From IMG/VR virus record IMGVR_UViG_3300025759_000275, positions 1 to 36,241 of that record: a stretch of 36,241 bases of DNA. One strand, written 5' to 3'. This stretch comes from a virus. Below are positions 29,095-36,241 of this stretch, piece after piece (the first letter of the stretch is position 1; each line of letters begins with the position of its first letter). The translations under genes were made by a program, and so were the position numbers. A model generated the notes under the pieces. The model saw only the letters and a list, made by a program, of their open reading frames with translations, was not told the DNA's origin and ran no database searches.

Positions 29095-31347
29095 TTATTT
29101 TCTTGATTTCATCAACTTCACACAAGCATTGTCTTTCTTGAGATGATATTCAACTGCTTGTTTGCTATTGTATCCAACCAATTGAGCAATCTCATCATAT
29201 TTGATTGATCCATTGTATTGCTTGAAAAGCTCAATTGCTTGCTGTTTTTTAGTTGTTGCACCTTTCATCTTGAGATACTTCAATGTCTGCATCTTTTCAA
29301 GATCAACACTCTGCTTTTTCCGAGTGTGAATGCCATGTTGCTCAAAAAAGTTCATGATCAGCTTTGCTCTCTGAACTGATGTCACATCAACATGAGCTGA
29401 GACTTGACCACCTTGATGATCATGCATCTCATGCATCAGATGGCAAAGAGCTGTGAGTCTGTGAATGTATGCTTGAGACTTGGCAAACATACCATCAAAG
29501 CCAATCATGTCACCAGCATTCATGTTTGTTCTTGCTTGATTGCAAAACTCTCTGATCTCATCTTTTGCATCATCATTCAAGTACATGATTGAGTTTCTCT
29601 TGAGCTTTGTCATTGTCTCAAATCCTTTGATCATGTGATTGATGTATTGTCTTTCAATGTGGTTGCTCATCTCAAAGTCATTGAGCATTGGCATCTCATC
29701 ATAATTGGACACAAAGAGAAAGCGATCAACAAAGCCAGATGACTTGTTCTCATCATCAATGATTGAGTGAATGATATCTGGTTGAATGCCGCCAATCAAT
29801 GGCACATACACATTGCTGATTCTTGCTTTCTTGGCTTGCTTTCGTCTGAGCTTTAATGCACCACCATTCCAAATCTCAAGCCATTGAGACATATCATTGT
29901 CACCTCCACTGTATTTGTTGAACTGAGTCATCATGCCTTTCAGCTCATCTTTGATGTATCCAACACCATGCTCATTATTCTGCAAGTCATCTGCAAGAGC
30001 TTCAAATGTTGTATTCTCAACATAGATGATGTGATCAATTGGCTCTGCATCCTCAGCAGTTTTCTGACCTTTCTTTTGATTCTCTTGAGCTTGCTTGTAC
30101 TTTCTCATCTCATTGATGAATGTCTTGTGCATTCGCTCTTCAATTTCAATCAATGGCAAGATGGCTCTCTTGATTGCTGGTGACTTGAATCTGCCAGTGC
30201 CAGTGATTAAGCAAATCCAGATTGCTGGAAATTGCACACCACCAAAGATTGTTCTGATGCCAAATGTTGTGCCACAGATGACTGAATACACAAAGAGAAT
30301 TGCTGAGGCAAGAAAGTCAACTGGCAATCCAGACTCTTTGTGAACAGCATTGATGTACTTAATCACTGGCTGAGGAAATATCTCAACAGGAAATCCATCA
30401 GATGATGGCATCTCAACTTGCTCAATCTCTGTTGTTGGTTTTCTGTCACCATAGCCTTGATCATAGAGATACTTGGCACACTCAGCAAAGTCACCATTGA
30501 AATCTCTGTGAGCAAGACAAGCTGATGGTGAGAGTCCAATCTCTGCTGGAAAGATTGAATTGCCAGAAAACAAGAACATGATATTTCTGTCTGTGTAAAT
30601 ATATCCAGAGTGATGTGATGACTTTGATCCACCAATCCTCTTGATTTGATATCCTTTTGGAGTCTTGCCAACTATGTCAAAGATGCTCTGTACTACTTCA
30701 AAAACATCAGTCTTGCTGTCATAGTCATCCCAAGGTGTGACAGTTGATTGTGAGTGTTCTTTGATGGCTTTTTTTGAGACTTTCTCATGTGCCAGTTTTT
30801 CATTGAATGACTCACAACAATGCATGATGATATCTCTCTCATGAGTTGTGATCTCTGGAATGTTGAAAGCAGAGCCAAAAATGTTCAGATTCTTGTATAT
30901 GCCAAAGTAGCCACCAGAGCCACGAGTCTCAATGAGACATTCAAACTTGTCTGACTCTGTTTCAACAAAAGCAATCTTTTTGTTGCTCTCTGTGAATTTG
31001 CATTTGTAAACAATATGAAATCCTTTGGATGGTGTACGTTGAACAAAGAATTTCTTGTGAAAGTCATCAATTTGATCAGCAAAGAATGTGATCATTTTCT
31101 TGAACTCAGAGTCTCTTTTGCTCTCTGGTAATATCTTGAGATCAACATCAATGCACTCAATGTTGTTGGTGCAGACAATGCCAGTGATCTTTGCATCAGC
31201 TTTCTTGTAGTATCTTGAGAACTGTGTGAAAGTGATTTGTTTTGATTGCCATGCTGACCACAATGGCTTTTTGTATTGATCAGCAACAACAACAGAGATG
31301 TTGTTTTCAATCAATGTTTTGCACTCTGAAAGTGTATATTTGCTCAT
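29095..31347 (-). CDS. Prim-Pol/DUF3987 replicative primase-helicase
   Basis: A 750-residue replication protein. Residues about 1-160: archaeo-eukaryotic Prim-Pol-like domain with IECIDVDLK (metal Asp pair, 63-71), TPSKGFHIVYKC and IETRGSGGYFG. Residues about 210-300: middle domain containing KGYQIKRIGGSKSSHHSGY. Residues about 330-640: DUF3987 ATPase with a modified Walker A (LITGTGRFKSPAIKRA) and GVGYIKDELKG as Walker B. C-terminal helix-turn-helix (KYDEIAQLVGYNSKQAVEYHL). It would start phage DNA synthesis, likely at the repeat region just downstream, and unwind DNA. Confidence 0.85.
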   Translation of the reverse strand: MSKYTLSECKTLIENNISVVVADQYKKPLWSAWQSKQITFTQFSRYYKKADAKITGIVCTNNIECIDVDLKILPESKRDSEFKKMITFFADQIDDFHKKFFVQRTPSKGFHIVYKCKFTESNKKIAFVETESDKFECLIETRGSGGYFGIYKNLNIFGSAFNIPEITTHERDIIMHCCESFNEKLAHEKVSKKAIKEHSQSTVTPWDDYDSKTDVFEVVQSIFDIVGKTPKGYQIKRIGGSKSSHHSGYIYTDRNIMFLFSGNSIFPAEIGLSPSACLAHRDFNGDFAECAKYLYDQGYGDRKPTTEIEQVEMPSSDGFPVEIFPQPVIKYINAVHKESGLPVDFLASAILFVYSVICGTTFGIRTIFGGVQFPAIWICLITGTGRFKSPAIKRAILPLIEIEERMHKTFINEMRKYKQAQENQKKGQKTAEDAEPIDHIIYVENTTFEALADDLQNNEHGVGYIKDELKGMMTQFNKYSGGDNDMSQWLEIWNGGALKLRRKQAKKARISNVYVPLIGGIQPDIIHSIIDDENKSSGFVDRFLFVSNYDEMPMLNDFEMSNHIERQYINHMIKGFETMTKLKRNSIMYLNDDAKDEIREFCNQARTNMNAGDMIGFDGMFAKSQAYIHRLTALCHLMHEMHDHQGGQVSAHVDVTSVQRAKLIMNFFEQHGIHTRKKQSVDLEKMQTLKYLKMKGATTKKQQAIELFKQYNGSIKYDEIAQLVGYNSKQAVEYHLKKDNACVKLMKSRK

Positions 31348-31380
31348 GTATGTTTTGTTTTGCTTTTGCTAATTTATAAG

Positions 31381-31400
31381 AACCCAGAGAAATCTGGGTT
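31381..31400. terminator. Hairpin between helicase and primase genes
   Basis: AACCCAGA (31381-31388) pairs with TCTGGGTT (31393-31400) around 4 nt. Six T follow on the plus strand, while on the minus strand only CTTAT follows, so as a minus-strand terminator it is weak. It may lower transcription between the two genes or be an mRNA end. Confidence 0.45.
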
Positions 31401-31402
31401 TT

Positions 31403-32836
31403 TTAATTCAATTTGTTTTGTGATCTAATCTTGCCAAGTGACCACATCACCCATCCTTTTTTATACCCTTTGATTTTTGCAATCTTGTGCAGCATTGGCA
31501 ACCATCTGTCTGCTGGCATCTGTCCAACTTGATACACAACCCATGAGATTGAATAAGACTTGCCATGTTGTTTTGATCCAAGTGCAGCTCTTGCAAGCAA
31601 CTCATCAGCAGTCATCTCATTGACTGGCTTTCTCAGCTCAGTTGGCATCTGATCACCATACTTGAATGTCTGCCATGTGGTTGCTTTGAGTTTCTCTTTC
31701 TTTGGATCTGGAAAGATGTATGTGCAATCAAATGCTTTGCACACTTTTGCAGTTGTGTGATTCAAATATCCACATTTTGGACACTCTTTCACTGGAGCAA
31801 CACCATCAGTGATCTTTCTGCCTTGAGTCATCATGATTTGTTGCCAGTTATGCTCTTGATGCCATTGTCCAAGTCTCTCAACATTGCCACCAAGATCAAC
31901 AATGTGAAATTTGTGTTTTTGACCATTGACAACTCTTGAGCCTCTGCCACACATCTGCAAGAACAATGGCAATGATGTGGTTGCTCTGTAAATGATCACA
32001 GTTTCAATCATCGGTGCATCAAAGCCAGTTGTGAGAATGCCAGTGTTGACAATTGCTTGACCATCATTCTTGAAATGATCAATCCTGTCATCTCTCTCTT
32101 GTTTTGAGATGTTTGAGTGTACAAATGGAATGTTGAATCTCTGAGCAACTTGCTCAGTCATTTCATTGTTTGGTGTGAAAATCACTGTCTTGCCAACTCT
32201 CCTCAGCCATGCATCATCAATTGAGTGCAAGAGTGTTGTCTGATTGAAGAGATCATTTTGTGAGCTGTTTGAAAAGTCACCAGTTGAGTCTTTGACAAGT
32301 GAGCTGGTGTCAACTTTTGCAATGTGATATGTTGGTTTTGATAGATAGCCCAAGCCAATCAAATCATTGATTGAGATGGTCTGTGATACATCATCAAATG
32401 TCTGCCACAATGGTTTCTTTTTTGATGCAGCCATTGGAGTTGCTGTCACGCCAATGAAATATTTCTCTCTCTTTGGATCTGAAAGCTCCATGAACTTTCT
32501 GAAATTTCCAATGTGAGCCTCATCAATGATGCACAAGTCAAAGCTTGGAATCTTGTGTGGTGATCTCACCATTGTCTGCACAGTGATCAACTCAAGATTT
32601 GTGAAATCAGCACCAAGATCATTGAGATTGTCAATCAGTTGATCAAGAATCTCAGCTCTGTGTGCTGTGATGAGAACTTTTCTGTTTTTGCTGAGTGAGC
32701 TGTGAGCAATCGCTGCAATGATGCGACCTTTGCCAGCTCCAGTTGGCAATGTCATGATTGGTCTTTTGTTGCCAGCTCTGATGATATCTTGCAATGCTGA
32801 GATTGCATCTTGTTGGTAATCTCTGAGCTTAATCAT
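31403..32836 (-). CDS. DEAH-box superfamily 2 helicase
   Basis: A 477-residue SF2 helicase. Q-like start MIKLRDYQQDAI, Walker A PTGAGKGR at 31-38, DEAH at 105-108, GVTATPM near 130, and motif VI QMCGRGSR near 285; a C-terminal zinc-ribbon-like CPKCGYLNHTTAKVCKAFDC at about 350-370. Similar proteins in phages assist replication or recombination. Overlaps the HTH gene by ATGA. No nuclease domain is fused. Confidence 0.88.
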   Translation of the reverse strand: MIKLRDYQQDAISALQDIIRAGNKRPIMTLPTGAGKGRIIAAIAHSSLSKNRKVLITAHRAEILDQLIDNLNDLGADFTNLELITVQTMVRSPHKIPSFDLCIIDEAHIGNFRKFMELSDPKREKYFIGVTATPMAASKKKPLWQTFDDVSQTISINDLIGLGYLSKPTYHIAKVDTSSLVKDSTGDFSNSSQNDLFNQTTLLHSIDDAWLRRVGKTVIFTPNNEMTEQVAQRFNIPFVHSNISKQERDDRIDHFKNDGQAIVNTGILTTGFDAPMIETVIIYRATTSLPLFLQMCGRGSRVVNGQKHKFHIVDLGGNVERLGQWHQEHNWQQIMMTQGRKITDGVAPVKECPKCGYLNHTTAKVCKAFDCTYIFPDPKKEKLKATTWQTFKYGDQMPTELRKPVNEMTADELLARAALGSKQHGKSYSISWVVYQVGQMPADRWLPMLHKIAKIKGYKKGWVMWSLGKIRSQNKLN

Positions 32837-33003
32837 GAGATGAATTTCAGCTCTTTCAATTTGTCAAGCTCTTGCTGAGTCCAGTTGTTGAACTCCATTC
32901 TGTAATATAGCAACCTTCTACTCATGCCAAGTTGCCCAGCAAGCCAAGTGAACTTTCTGCCTTGCACTTTTATATTTCTGTCAATCTGCTCTTTGATTGT
33001 CAT
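32833..33003 (-). CDS. Small helix-turn-helix protein
   Basis: From the ATG at 33003 (a TTG at 33030 would lie in the hairpin) the product has 56 residues. FTWLAGQLGMSRRLLYYRME is a helix-turn-helix similar to small XRE-like regulators, and the tail is charged. An 11-bp inverted repeat (33021-33054) lies just upstream. It may bind such sites, perhaps as an early regulator, but this is inference. Overlaps the helicase start. Confidence 0.7.
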   Translation of the reverse strand: MTIKEQIDRNIKVQGRKFTWLAGQLGMSRRLLYYRMEFNNWTQQELDKLKELKFIS

Positions 33004-33020
33004 GGTTTTGTTTTGAGATA

Positions 33021-33054
33021 AGTGGCTCAAGCCTCTCTATTTTCTTGAGCCACT
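33021..33054. promoter_or_regulatory. 11-bp inverted repeat upstream of the HTH gene
   Basis: AGTGGCTCAAG (33021-33031) and CTTGAGCCACT (33044-33054) are perfect arms around 12 nt. It lies between the SSB stop and the HTH start. On the minus strand only TATC follows, so it is not a strong terminator; an operator for the neighbouring HTH protein or an mRNA processing hairpin are the alternatives. Confidence 0.6.
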
Positions 33055-33075
33055 TTGGTTGAAAAAAATTAATGA

Positions 33076-33471
33076 CTACAAATCAAAATCATCATCTGCT
33101 GGTGCAGACTTTCTTGCTGGCTTTTTAACAGCTCTTTTTGGCTGTGCTTGTGGCTCATCATTGCTGTCTTGCTTTGGTGATGCAATCAAGTCAACATTGT
33201 AAGAGATGATGTCTGTTGTGTATACAGTGTCACCATCATTGTTCTCATAAGAACCATATTCAATGCGACCCTCAACAAGCAGTTGATCACCTTTTTTGAC
33301 ATACTTATCAACTATCTCAGCAGCTTTGCCAAAGACCACACATCTGTGCCAGTCAGTTTCATCTTTGTTTTTGCGAGTTGCAAGTGAAAATTTGCACATC
33401 TCTGTGCCACTGTTTAGAGTTTTGAACTCTGGGTCAGCTCCGAGTCTGCCCATTAAAATGACTTTATTCAT
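33076..33471 (-). CDS. ssb: Single-stranded DNA-binding protein
   Basis: A 131-residue SSB. The OB fold (residues 1-100) opens MNKVILMGRLGADPEFK and includes DWHRCVVFGKAAE and KKGDQLLVEGRIEYGSYE; a Pro/Lys/Ala linker follows, and the acidic tip ends DDDFDL, the partner-binding tail. It coats single strands during replication and recombination, together with the ERF protein encoded upstream. Length normal. Confidence 0.93.
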   Translation of the reverse strand: MNKVILMGRLGADPEFKTLNSGTEMCKFSLATRKNKDETDWHRCVVFGKAAEIVDKYVKKGDQLLVEGRIEYGSYENNDGDTVYTTDIISYNVDLIASPKQDSNDEPQAQPKRAVKKPARKSAPADDDFDL

Positions 33472-33481
33472 GGTTAAAAAT

Positions 33482-33655
33482 TTACAAGGTTGAATTTTCT
33501 GAGTGAAATCTGGTCTTGTTTAGTTTGTACCAGCTCACTTTGAATCTGTTTTTTTTGAGCTTTTGAAAGCTCTCATATTTTATCATCTTATCCCAAAGCC
33601 AAGACATCACATGACCAGCGATTGATGACATAATGATTAAAAATATGTAATTCAT
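33482..33655 (-). CDS. Small protein with N-terminal membrane segment
   Basis: From the ATG at 33655 the product has 57 residues: a hydrophobic segment (YIFLIIMSSIAGHVMSWLW) followed by a basic tail (KLKKNRFKVSWYKLNKTRF). A longer frame to 33664 uses TTG and would start inside the promoter box. Only six bases separate TATATTTG (33662-33669) from the ATG, so the transcript may be leaderless. Function unknown; a membrane-anchored basic peptide could interact with DNA or the envelope. Confidence 0.6.
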   Translation of the reverse strand: MNYIFLIIMSSIAGHVMSWLWDKMIKYESFQKLKKNRFKVSWYKLNKTRFHSENSTL

Positions 33656-33661
33656 AATGTT

Positions 33662-33669
33662 CAAATATA
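33662..33669 (-). promoter_or_regulatory. Candidate promoter directly before ATG
   Basis: The minus strand reads TATATTTG, then AACATT, then the ATG at 33655. This is the second case in the window where the -7 box almost touches the start codon. It could drive the 57-residue gene, SSB and the replication genes below. Confidence 0.55.
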
Positions 33670-33679
33670 CGTTAATTGC

Positions 33680-33973
33680 TCAAGATTGTGAATCATCACT
33701 TGGCTGTCTTTGCTGCAAGAATGTGATTGATTGTTGCATTGATGCCAGCACTTGTGCCACACCTTCAAGAAGTCTCAGCTTGCCATTGTACTTGCCAGAG
33801 AGATTGCCATCATCTGGATCTGCAAAGTGACTCATTGCATCTTTTGCTGCTGTGTGAGCAACTTCAAAATATTTTGTTGCCAATTCTTTTCTGATCTCAA
33901 GCACATCTGCAAGAGACTCATCAGTGATTGTCATCTCAGACCAGTCAGTGATGATTTCAGTGAGTTTTCTCAT
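33680..33973 (-). CDS. Hypothetical helical early protein
   Basis: A 97-residue acidic protein, largely helical (LADVLEIRKELATKYFEVAH, EGVAQVLASMQQSITFLQQ), with a Gly/Asp-rich bend in the middle. ATGA overlap with the preceding gene. It sits between recombination genes and SSB, so a role in early DNA metabolism is possible. No family recognised. Confidence 0.65.
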   Translation of the reverse strand: MRKLTEIITDWSEMTITDESLADVLEIRKELATKYFEVAHTAAKDAMSHFADPDDGNLSGKYNGKLRLLEGVAQVLASMQQSITFLQQRQPSDDSQS

Positions 33974-34353
33974 TTAATCGGTTTAATGTTGAAATTAAGT
34001 TGCCAATACTGCCAAATCTCATACTTATCAACCCAAGCCAGAATGCCATTCATTGGCTCTGGAATTGCAAGCATGGTCTTGTTTTTTTTCATCTCTTGCA
34101 TTGGATATGTCTGCAAGATGAATTGTCTTGTTGTTTGCATTTTCATGTAGTTCATCTTGATTGAATCAGCATGAATCTTGAGTGGTATGTTGAGAAAATT
34201 GCCAATGATGTCCAGATCATACAGCTCATCAGTTGGTGCAGATTTGTTCAATTTTGCATAAGCAGCTCCAATGATGTCAAGCAAATCAAACTGTGGCAAT
34301 TCGCGACCAGTGGCTCTTATAAGCTCAAATAATGTATCTTTTTTTACTCTCAT
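33970..34353 (-). CDS. Hypothetical early protein
   Basis: A 127-residue protein from the ATG at 34353, which follows the ERF stop with one base between (a frame from 34371 uses TTG). Mixed composition with DLLDIIGAAYAKLNK and a C-terminal aromatic part (YEIWQYWQLNFNI). I recognise no family. Position between the ERF protein and another early gene suggests DNA metabolism. Confidence 0.6.
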   Translation of the reverse strand: MRVKKDTLFELIRATGRELPQFDLLDIIGAAYAKLNKSAPTDELYDLDIIGNFLNIPLKIHADSIKMNYMKMQTTRQFILQTYPMQEMKKNKTMLAIPEPMNGILAWVDKYEIWQYWQLNFNIKPIK

Positions 34354-34354
34354 T

Positions 34355-34969
34355 TTACTCAGCATTTTCAATCTCTCTCAATTTCTTTTCAGCTCTTGCA
34401 GTGAGATTGTATTTGGTCAATATTTTGTCAACAGTGATGTCACCAGAGATCACTTTCACAACAGCAGAGTCATATTTCTCATCACCAATGTCAATGGCAT
34501 TGGATGCTTTTTTTGCTGGTGGTTGCTCAATCTCATCTGAGTGATAGTCATCAGCATCATCAATCTCACCAGCAGCAACCATGAAAGTGTACATGAGAGC
34601 ATATTTCATTGCATAGGTTGATGCTTTGCCAGCACCTTTGTCAGCATTATCAACAGAGTGACCAATGCCAGACAGTTCAATGCTCTCACCAGACTCATGC
34701 ATGAGAGTGAACTTGCTTGTCACTTTGGTGAATACTTGCATTTTTGGCTTTCCATTTTTGTCTGTGTATCTCTCAATCTCTGTTGACTCATCAATGTGAG
34801 TTGGAAAGATTGCAAGACCATTCTCTCTCATTGATCTTGAGAGCATCAGCTTGAGTTCTGAGTCTTTGACACCTTTGTACGCATAAGAGCCAGAGCCAAC
34901 TTTTGATGACTTGTCAATTGTTGTGCATTCAGTCATCACTTTGTTGACTGCTTTGATCAAGTTTTTCAT
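34355..34969 (-). CDS. ERF-family single-strand annealing recombinase
   Basis: A 204-residue protein of the ERF superfamily. The core motif is YAYKGVKDSELK (29-40) and GIGHSVDNADKGAGKASTYA followed by KYALMYTF (101-129), which is diagnostic. An acidic, low-complexity linker and a short C-terminal domain follow. It anneals complementary strands in phage recombination, likely with SSB (33076-33471). Overlaps the previous gene by 41 nt. Confidence 0.9.
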   Translation of the reverse strand: MKNLIKAVNKVMTECTTIDKSSKVGSGSYAYKGVKDSELKLMLSRSMRENGLAIFPTHIDESTEIERYTDKNGKPKMQVFTKVTSKFTLMHESGESIELSGIGHSVDNADKGAGKASTYAMKYALMYTFMVAAGEIDDADDYHSDEIEQPPAKKASNAIDIGDEKYDSAVVKVISGDITVDKILTKYNLTARAEKKLREIENAE

Positions 34970-35285
34970 GTATGATTTTGTTTATGATTTGAAAATTGTT
35001 TGATTGAAGTGAGCAGAGATGCTCAATGTCTTGCTCATCAAATGTCCAGTCAAGTCTTGCTTGAGCTTGAGCAATTGCTTGCTTGATGGTAATTGAGCCA
35101 CCAAAGCTTTTGATGATGTCAGACATCAGCTCATCAGAGATCATTGGAAAGATGCCAATGATCTTGAACTTTTCGCTGGTGGCTTTGCAATAGTTTGAGA
35201 AATGTTTCTCAGACTCAAAGTCACTCACCTTTGAAAAGTATGAGCCATAGTGAGTTTTGAGTTGGAGCAAATATTTCACTTTCAT
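34929..35285 (-). CDS. Hypothetical early protein
   Basis: A 118-residue mixed protein starting MKVKYLLQLKTHYGSYFSK, with KIIGIFPMISDELMSDIIKS and a C-terminal Gln/Ser/Asp-rich end. The ATGA overlap with the preceding 71-residue gene supports the start. No family recognised; it is the second gene of the early operon, before the ERF gene. Confidence 0.65.
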   Translation of the reverse strand: MKVKYLLQLKTHYGSYFSKVSDFESEKHFSNYCKATSEKFKIIGIFPMISDELMSDIIKSFGGSITIKQAIAQAQARLDWTFDEQDIEHLCSLQSNNFQIINKIIHEKLDQSSQQSDD

Positions 35286-35497
35286 ACTCTGTTGTATTTG
35301 ATGTGAAAATCATTAATAAACTCAAGACAGTCATCAAAAGATGCTCTCTGATGCCCAAAGCAGATGTCAATGCCATGACCACAGACAATGAACACTGATT
35401 CAGTATCATGTTTGTGAATGTCAAAGCATCTCCCAGATTGATGCTTGACAACTGTCTTGGTGTGAGTGCCAAAGGTGTGCTGTGATATTACTTGCAT
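35282..35497 (-). CDS. Small His/Cys-containing early protein
   Basis: A 71-residue protein beginning MQVISQHTFGTHTKTVVKHQ, rich in His, with two short clusters VVKHQSGRCFDIHKHD and VCGHGIDICFGHQ that could bind metal. First gene after the variable cargo locus and its terminator. The other frame over the same stretch (35221-35472) is a shadow. The same gene appears truncated at the left edge of the window (1-193). Function unknown. Confidence 0.7.
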   Translation of the reverse strand: MQVISQHTFGTHTKTVVKHQSGRCFDIHKHDTESVFIVCGHGIDICFGHQRASFDDCLEFINDFHIKYNRV

Positions 35498-35511
35498 GGT
35501 TGAAAGTTTAA

Positions 35512-35535
35512 AAGCCCAACATTGCTGCTGGGCTT
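35512..35535 (-). terminator. Terminator after allele B cargo gene
   Basis: On the minus strand AAGCCCA pairs with TGGGCTT around a 10-nt loop and runs into a short T stretch. It lies 12 nt after the stop of the cargo gene and before the next early gene. It is missing from the other allele. Confidence 0.65.
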
Positions 35536-35547
35536 GGTTGATTTATT

Positions 35548-35820
35548 TTATTCAAAAATCCAGCTGGTTAATGTTTGATATTCAGTTTCAGAATATTCGC
35601 ATCCAGATATTGGATTGACTGTTCCAACTCTTGATTTGTCAAATCTTGGGTTTTTTATTGTTTCTAATAACAGCCCAGTAACTTTTGAAAATCCCAATTT
35701 TGAAACCACTGTTTTTTTAATGGTAGATTTCATTGGTTTTGAACATTGTTCAAGATTATGCTCAATTGATTCATAGTGATTTTTCAACTCTTTTACTGGT
35801 ATAATTTGTGACTTTTTCAT
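35548..35820 (-). CDS. 90-residue variable-locus protein, allele B
   Basis: A 90-residue basic protein beginning MKKSQIIPVKELKNHYESIE, with a middle segment KTVVSKLGFSKVTGLLLETI and an acidic/aromatic end (TLTSWIFE). It has its own promoter box (35841-35848) and terminator (35512-35535) and occupies the place of the unrelated 54-residue gene in the left copy. No family recognised. One promoter, one gene, one terminator at an exchanged locus is the layout of a phage cargo gene, for example a small inhibitor or exclusion factor, but this is inference. Confidence 0.65.
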   Translation of the reverse strand: MKKSQIIPVKELKNHYESIEHNLEQCSKPMKSTIKKTVVSKLGFSKVTGLLLETIKNPRFDKSRVGTVNPISGCEYSETEYQTLTSWIFE

Positions 35821-35840
35821 TTTTGTTGTTTTTCAATACT

Positions 35841-35848
35841 CAAATATA
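35841..35848 (-). promoter_or_regulatory. Candidate -7 box, promoter of allele B cargo gene
   Basis: TATATTTG on the minus strand, 20 nt before the ATG at 35820, identical to the box at 467-474 in the other allele. Confidence 0.55.
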
Positions 35849-35852
35849 CTAC

Positions 35853-35885
35853 TTTTTCACAAAGTTGTGCAATTCAAGTGAAAAA
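35853..35885. promoter_or_regulatory. Inverted repeat TTTTTCAC/GTGAAAAA, second copy
   Basis: Same 8-base arms and the same 17-nt centre as at 479-511, preserved although nearby genes differ between the copies, which argues for function as terminator or operator. Confidence 0.5.
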
Positions 35886-35898
35886 ATATATAATTTTT

Positions 35899-36241
35899 TT
35901 AATCCACAAGCCTCAGTACTCTGAAAGAGATATTGAAAACAATCAGACCAATCACATACAAGATCAAGAAATCAAGCACAGTTGATCCAACAACAAGCCA
36001 TGCAAGCCAGACAACACACACATGACGAAATGTGCCAAAGAGATGCCAGAGATCAGTGAACATCACCAAGAATGTTGCTGAGAATGGAAATCTCTCAACA
36101 TATCTCAAGCCATTGATCTTGTGGTACAAATAATATGGATAAAAGAAAATATTTGAAATTGGCACTTTTGGTGATTTGTACTTGGCATCTGGATCAAAGC
36201 CATGCCCATCAGACATGATTGCATCTTGTGCTGCTTTTGTG
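35899..36241 (-). CDS. Second allele of membrane protein, truncated at window end
   Basis: Same protein as 525-911, cut by the window edge after about 113 residues; the reading continues upstream of the internal ATG at 36216 as in the complete copy, so that ATG is not the start. The two copies agree in most of the hydrophobic segments but differ in the loop before them (ISNIFFYPYYLYHKING here). It supports the view of two strains joined in one contig. Confidence 0.7.
   Translation of the reverse strand, partial: TKAAQDAIMSDGHGFDPDAKYKSPKVPISNIFFYPYYLYHKINGLRYVERFPFSATFLVMFTDLWHLFGTFRHVCVVWLAWLVVGSTVLDFLILYVIGLIVFNISFRVLRLVD

Larger units (their letters stand above)
35305..36241. repeat. Right copy of terminal redundancy
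   Basis: Corresponds to 1-867. Gap-free flanks are 35305-35509 and 35822-36241; the middle 35510-35821 is the alternative cargo allele. In the right flank, substitutions cluster over the loop of the membrane protein (about 36120-36165) and around 35940-35990, while neighbouring stretches are identical, a pattern of recombination between strains rather than random error. Confidence 0.85.

Noticed and set aside
35221-35472. Alternative frame over the 71-residue early gene
   Set aside because: The 35282-35497 frame has the ATGA junction with the next gene and is conserved at the left end with a synonymous change.
1-36241. tRNA genes, CRISPR arrays, integrase, transposase, insertion sequences
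   Set aside because: I looked for cloverleaf-like stretches, regularly spaced repeats and recombinase or transposase motifs and saw none.
35305-36241. Real tandem duplication of the membrane-protein locus
   Set aside because: Possible, but gap-free flank lengths and allele-like contents at both contig ends fit circular overlap of two strains better; kept only as an alternative.

Overview
The window looks like a nearly complete, possibly circularly permuted genome of a small tailed phage (siphovirus-like) of a Bacteroidota host, assembled past its own start. Every supported gene is on the minus strand, so the transcription order is from high to low coordinates. The Bacteroidota assignment rests on repeated minus-strand TATATTTG boxes just upstream of gene starts (matching the TAnnTTTG -7 element of that phylum), starts preceded by A-rich rather than AGGAGG-like sequence, and protein families familiar from flavophages. 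No integrase, repressor, tRNA or CRISPR array was seen, so a lytic lifestyle is likelier but not proven.

The two ends repeat each other: 1-867 corresponds to 35305-36241, with matched flanks (1-205 with 35305-35509; 448-867 with 35822-36241) of equal length but not identical. Between the flanks sit two unrelated small genes (279-443 in one copy, 35548-35820 in the other). The simplest reading is one circular or circularly permuted genome of about 35.3 kb whose two contig ends came from two co-existing strains.

Layout in transcription order: (a) 35497-27778, replication and recombination: small early genes, ERF annealing protein, SSB, HTH protein, DEAH helicase, a Prim-Pol/DUF3987 primase-helicase, an AT-rich array of GTCAAA repeats that may be the origin or an operator array, a VRR-NUC-like nuclease. 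(b) 27781-24956, a ParB-N/adenine methyltransferase fusion and both terminase subunits, followed by a two-gene insert of foreign composition (24434-24916). (c) 24383-16861, tail module: small beta and membrane proteins, tail assembly chaperones with a -1 frameshift on an A9 run, a 659-residue tape measure, distal tail proteins and a candidate tail-tube protein with its own promoter. (d) 16861-13278, a glycosyltransferase, a 20-residue peptide, portal and minor head protein. (e) 13241-8878, a seven-gene cassette of glycosyltransferases and methyltransferases with its own promoter. (f) 8866-3883, an unknown protein, scaffold, major capsid protein and connector/tail completion proteins. (g) 3882-525, receptor-binding protein with a foreign C-terminal domain and the lysis genes (M15 endolysin, holin-like protein), then small membrane proteins.

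Genes are packed very tightly, with ATGA, TGATG and TAATG stop/start overlaps throughout, which reveals several genes too short for routine calling. By eye most of the genome is poor in CpG and TpA and rich in TpG/CpA; segments breaking that pattern (2779-3480, 24410-24950, about 26680-27350 and both terminal cargo alleles) are the best candidates for recent transfer.
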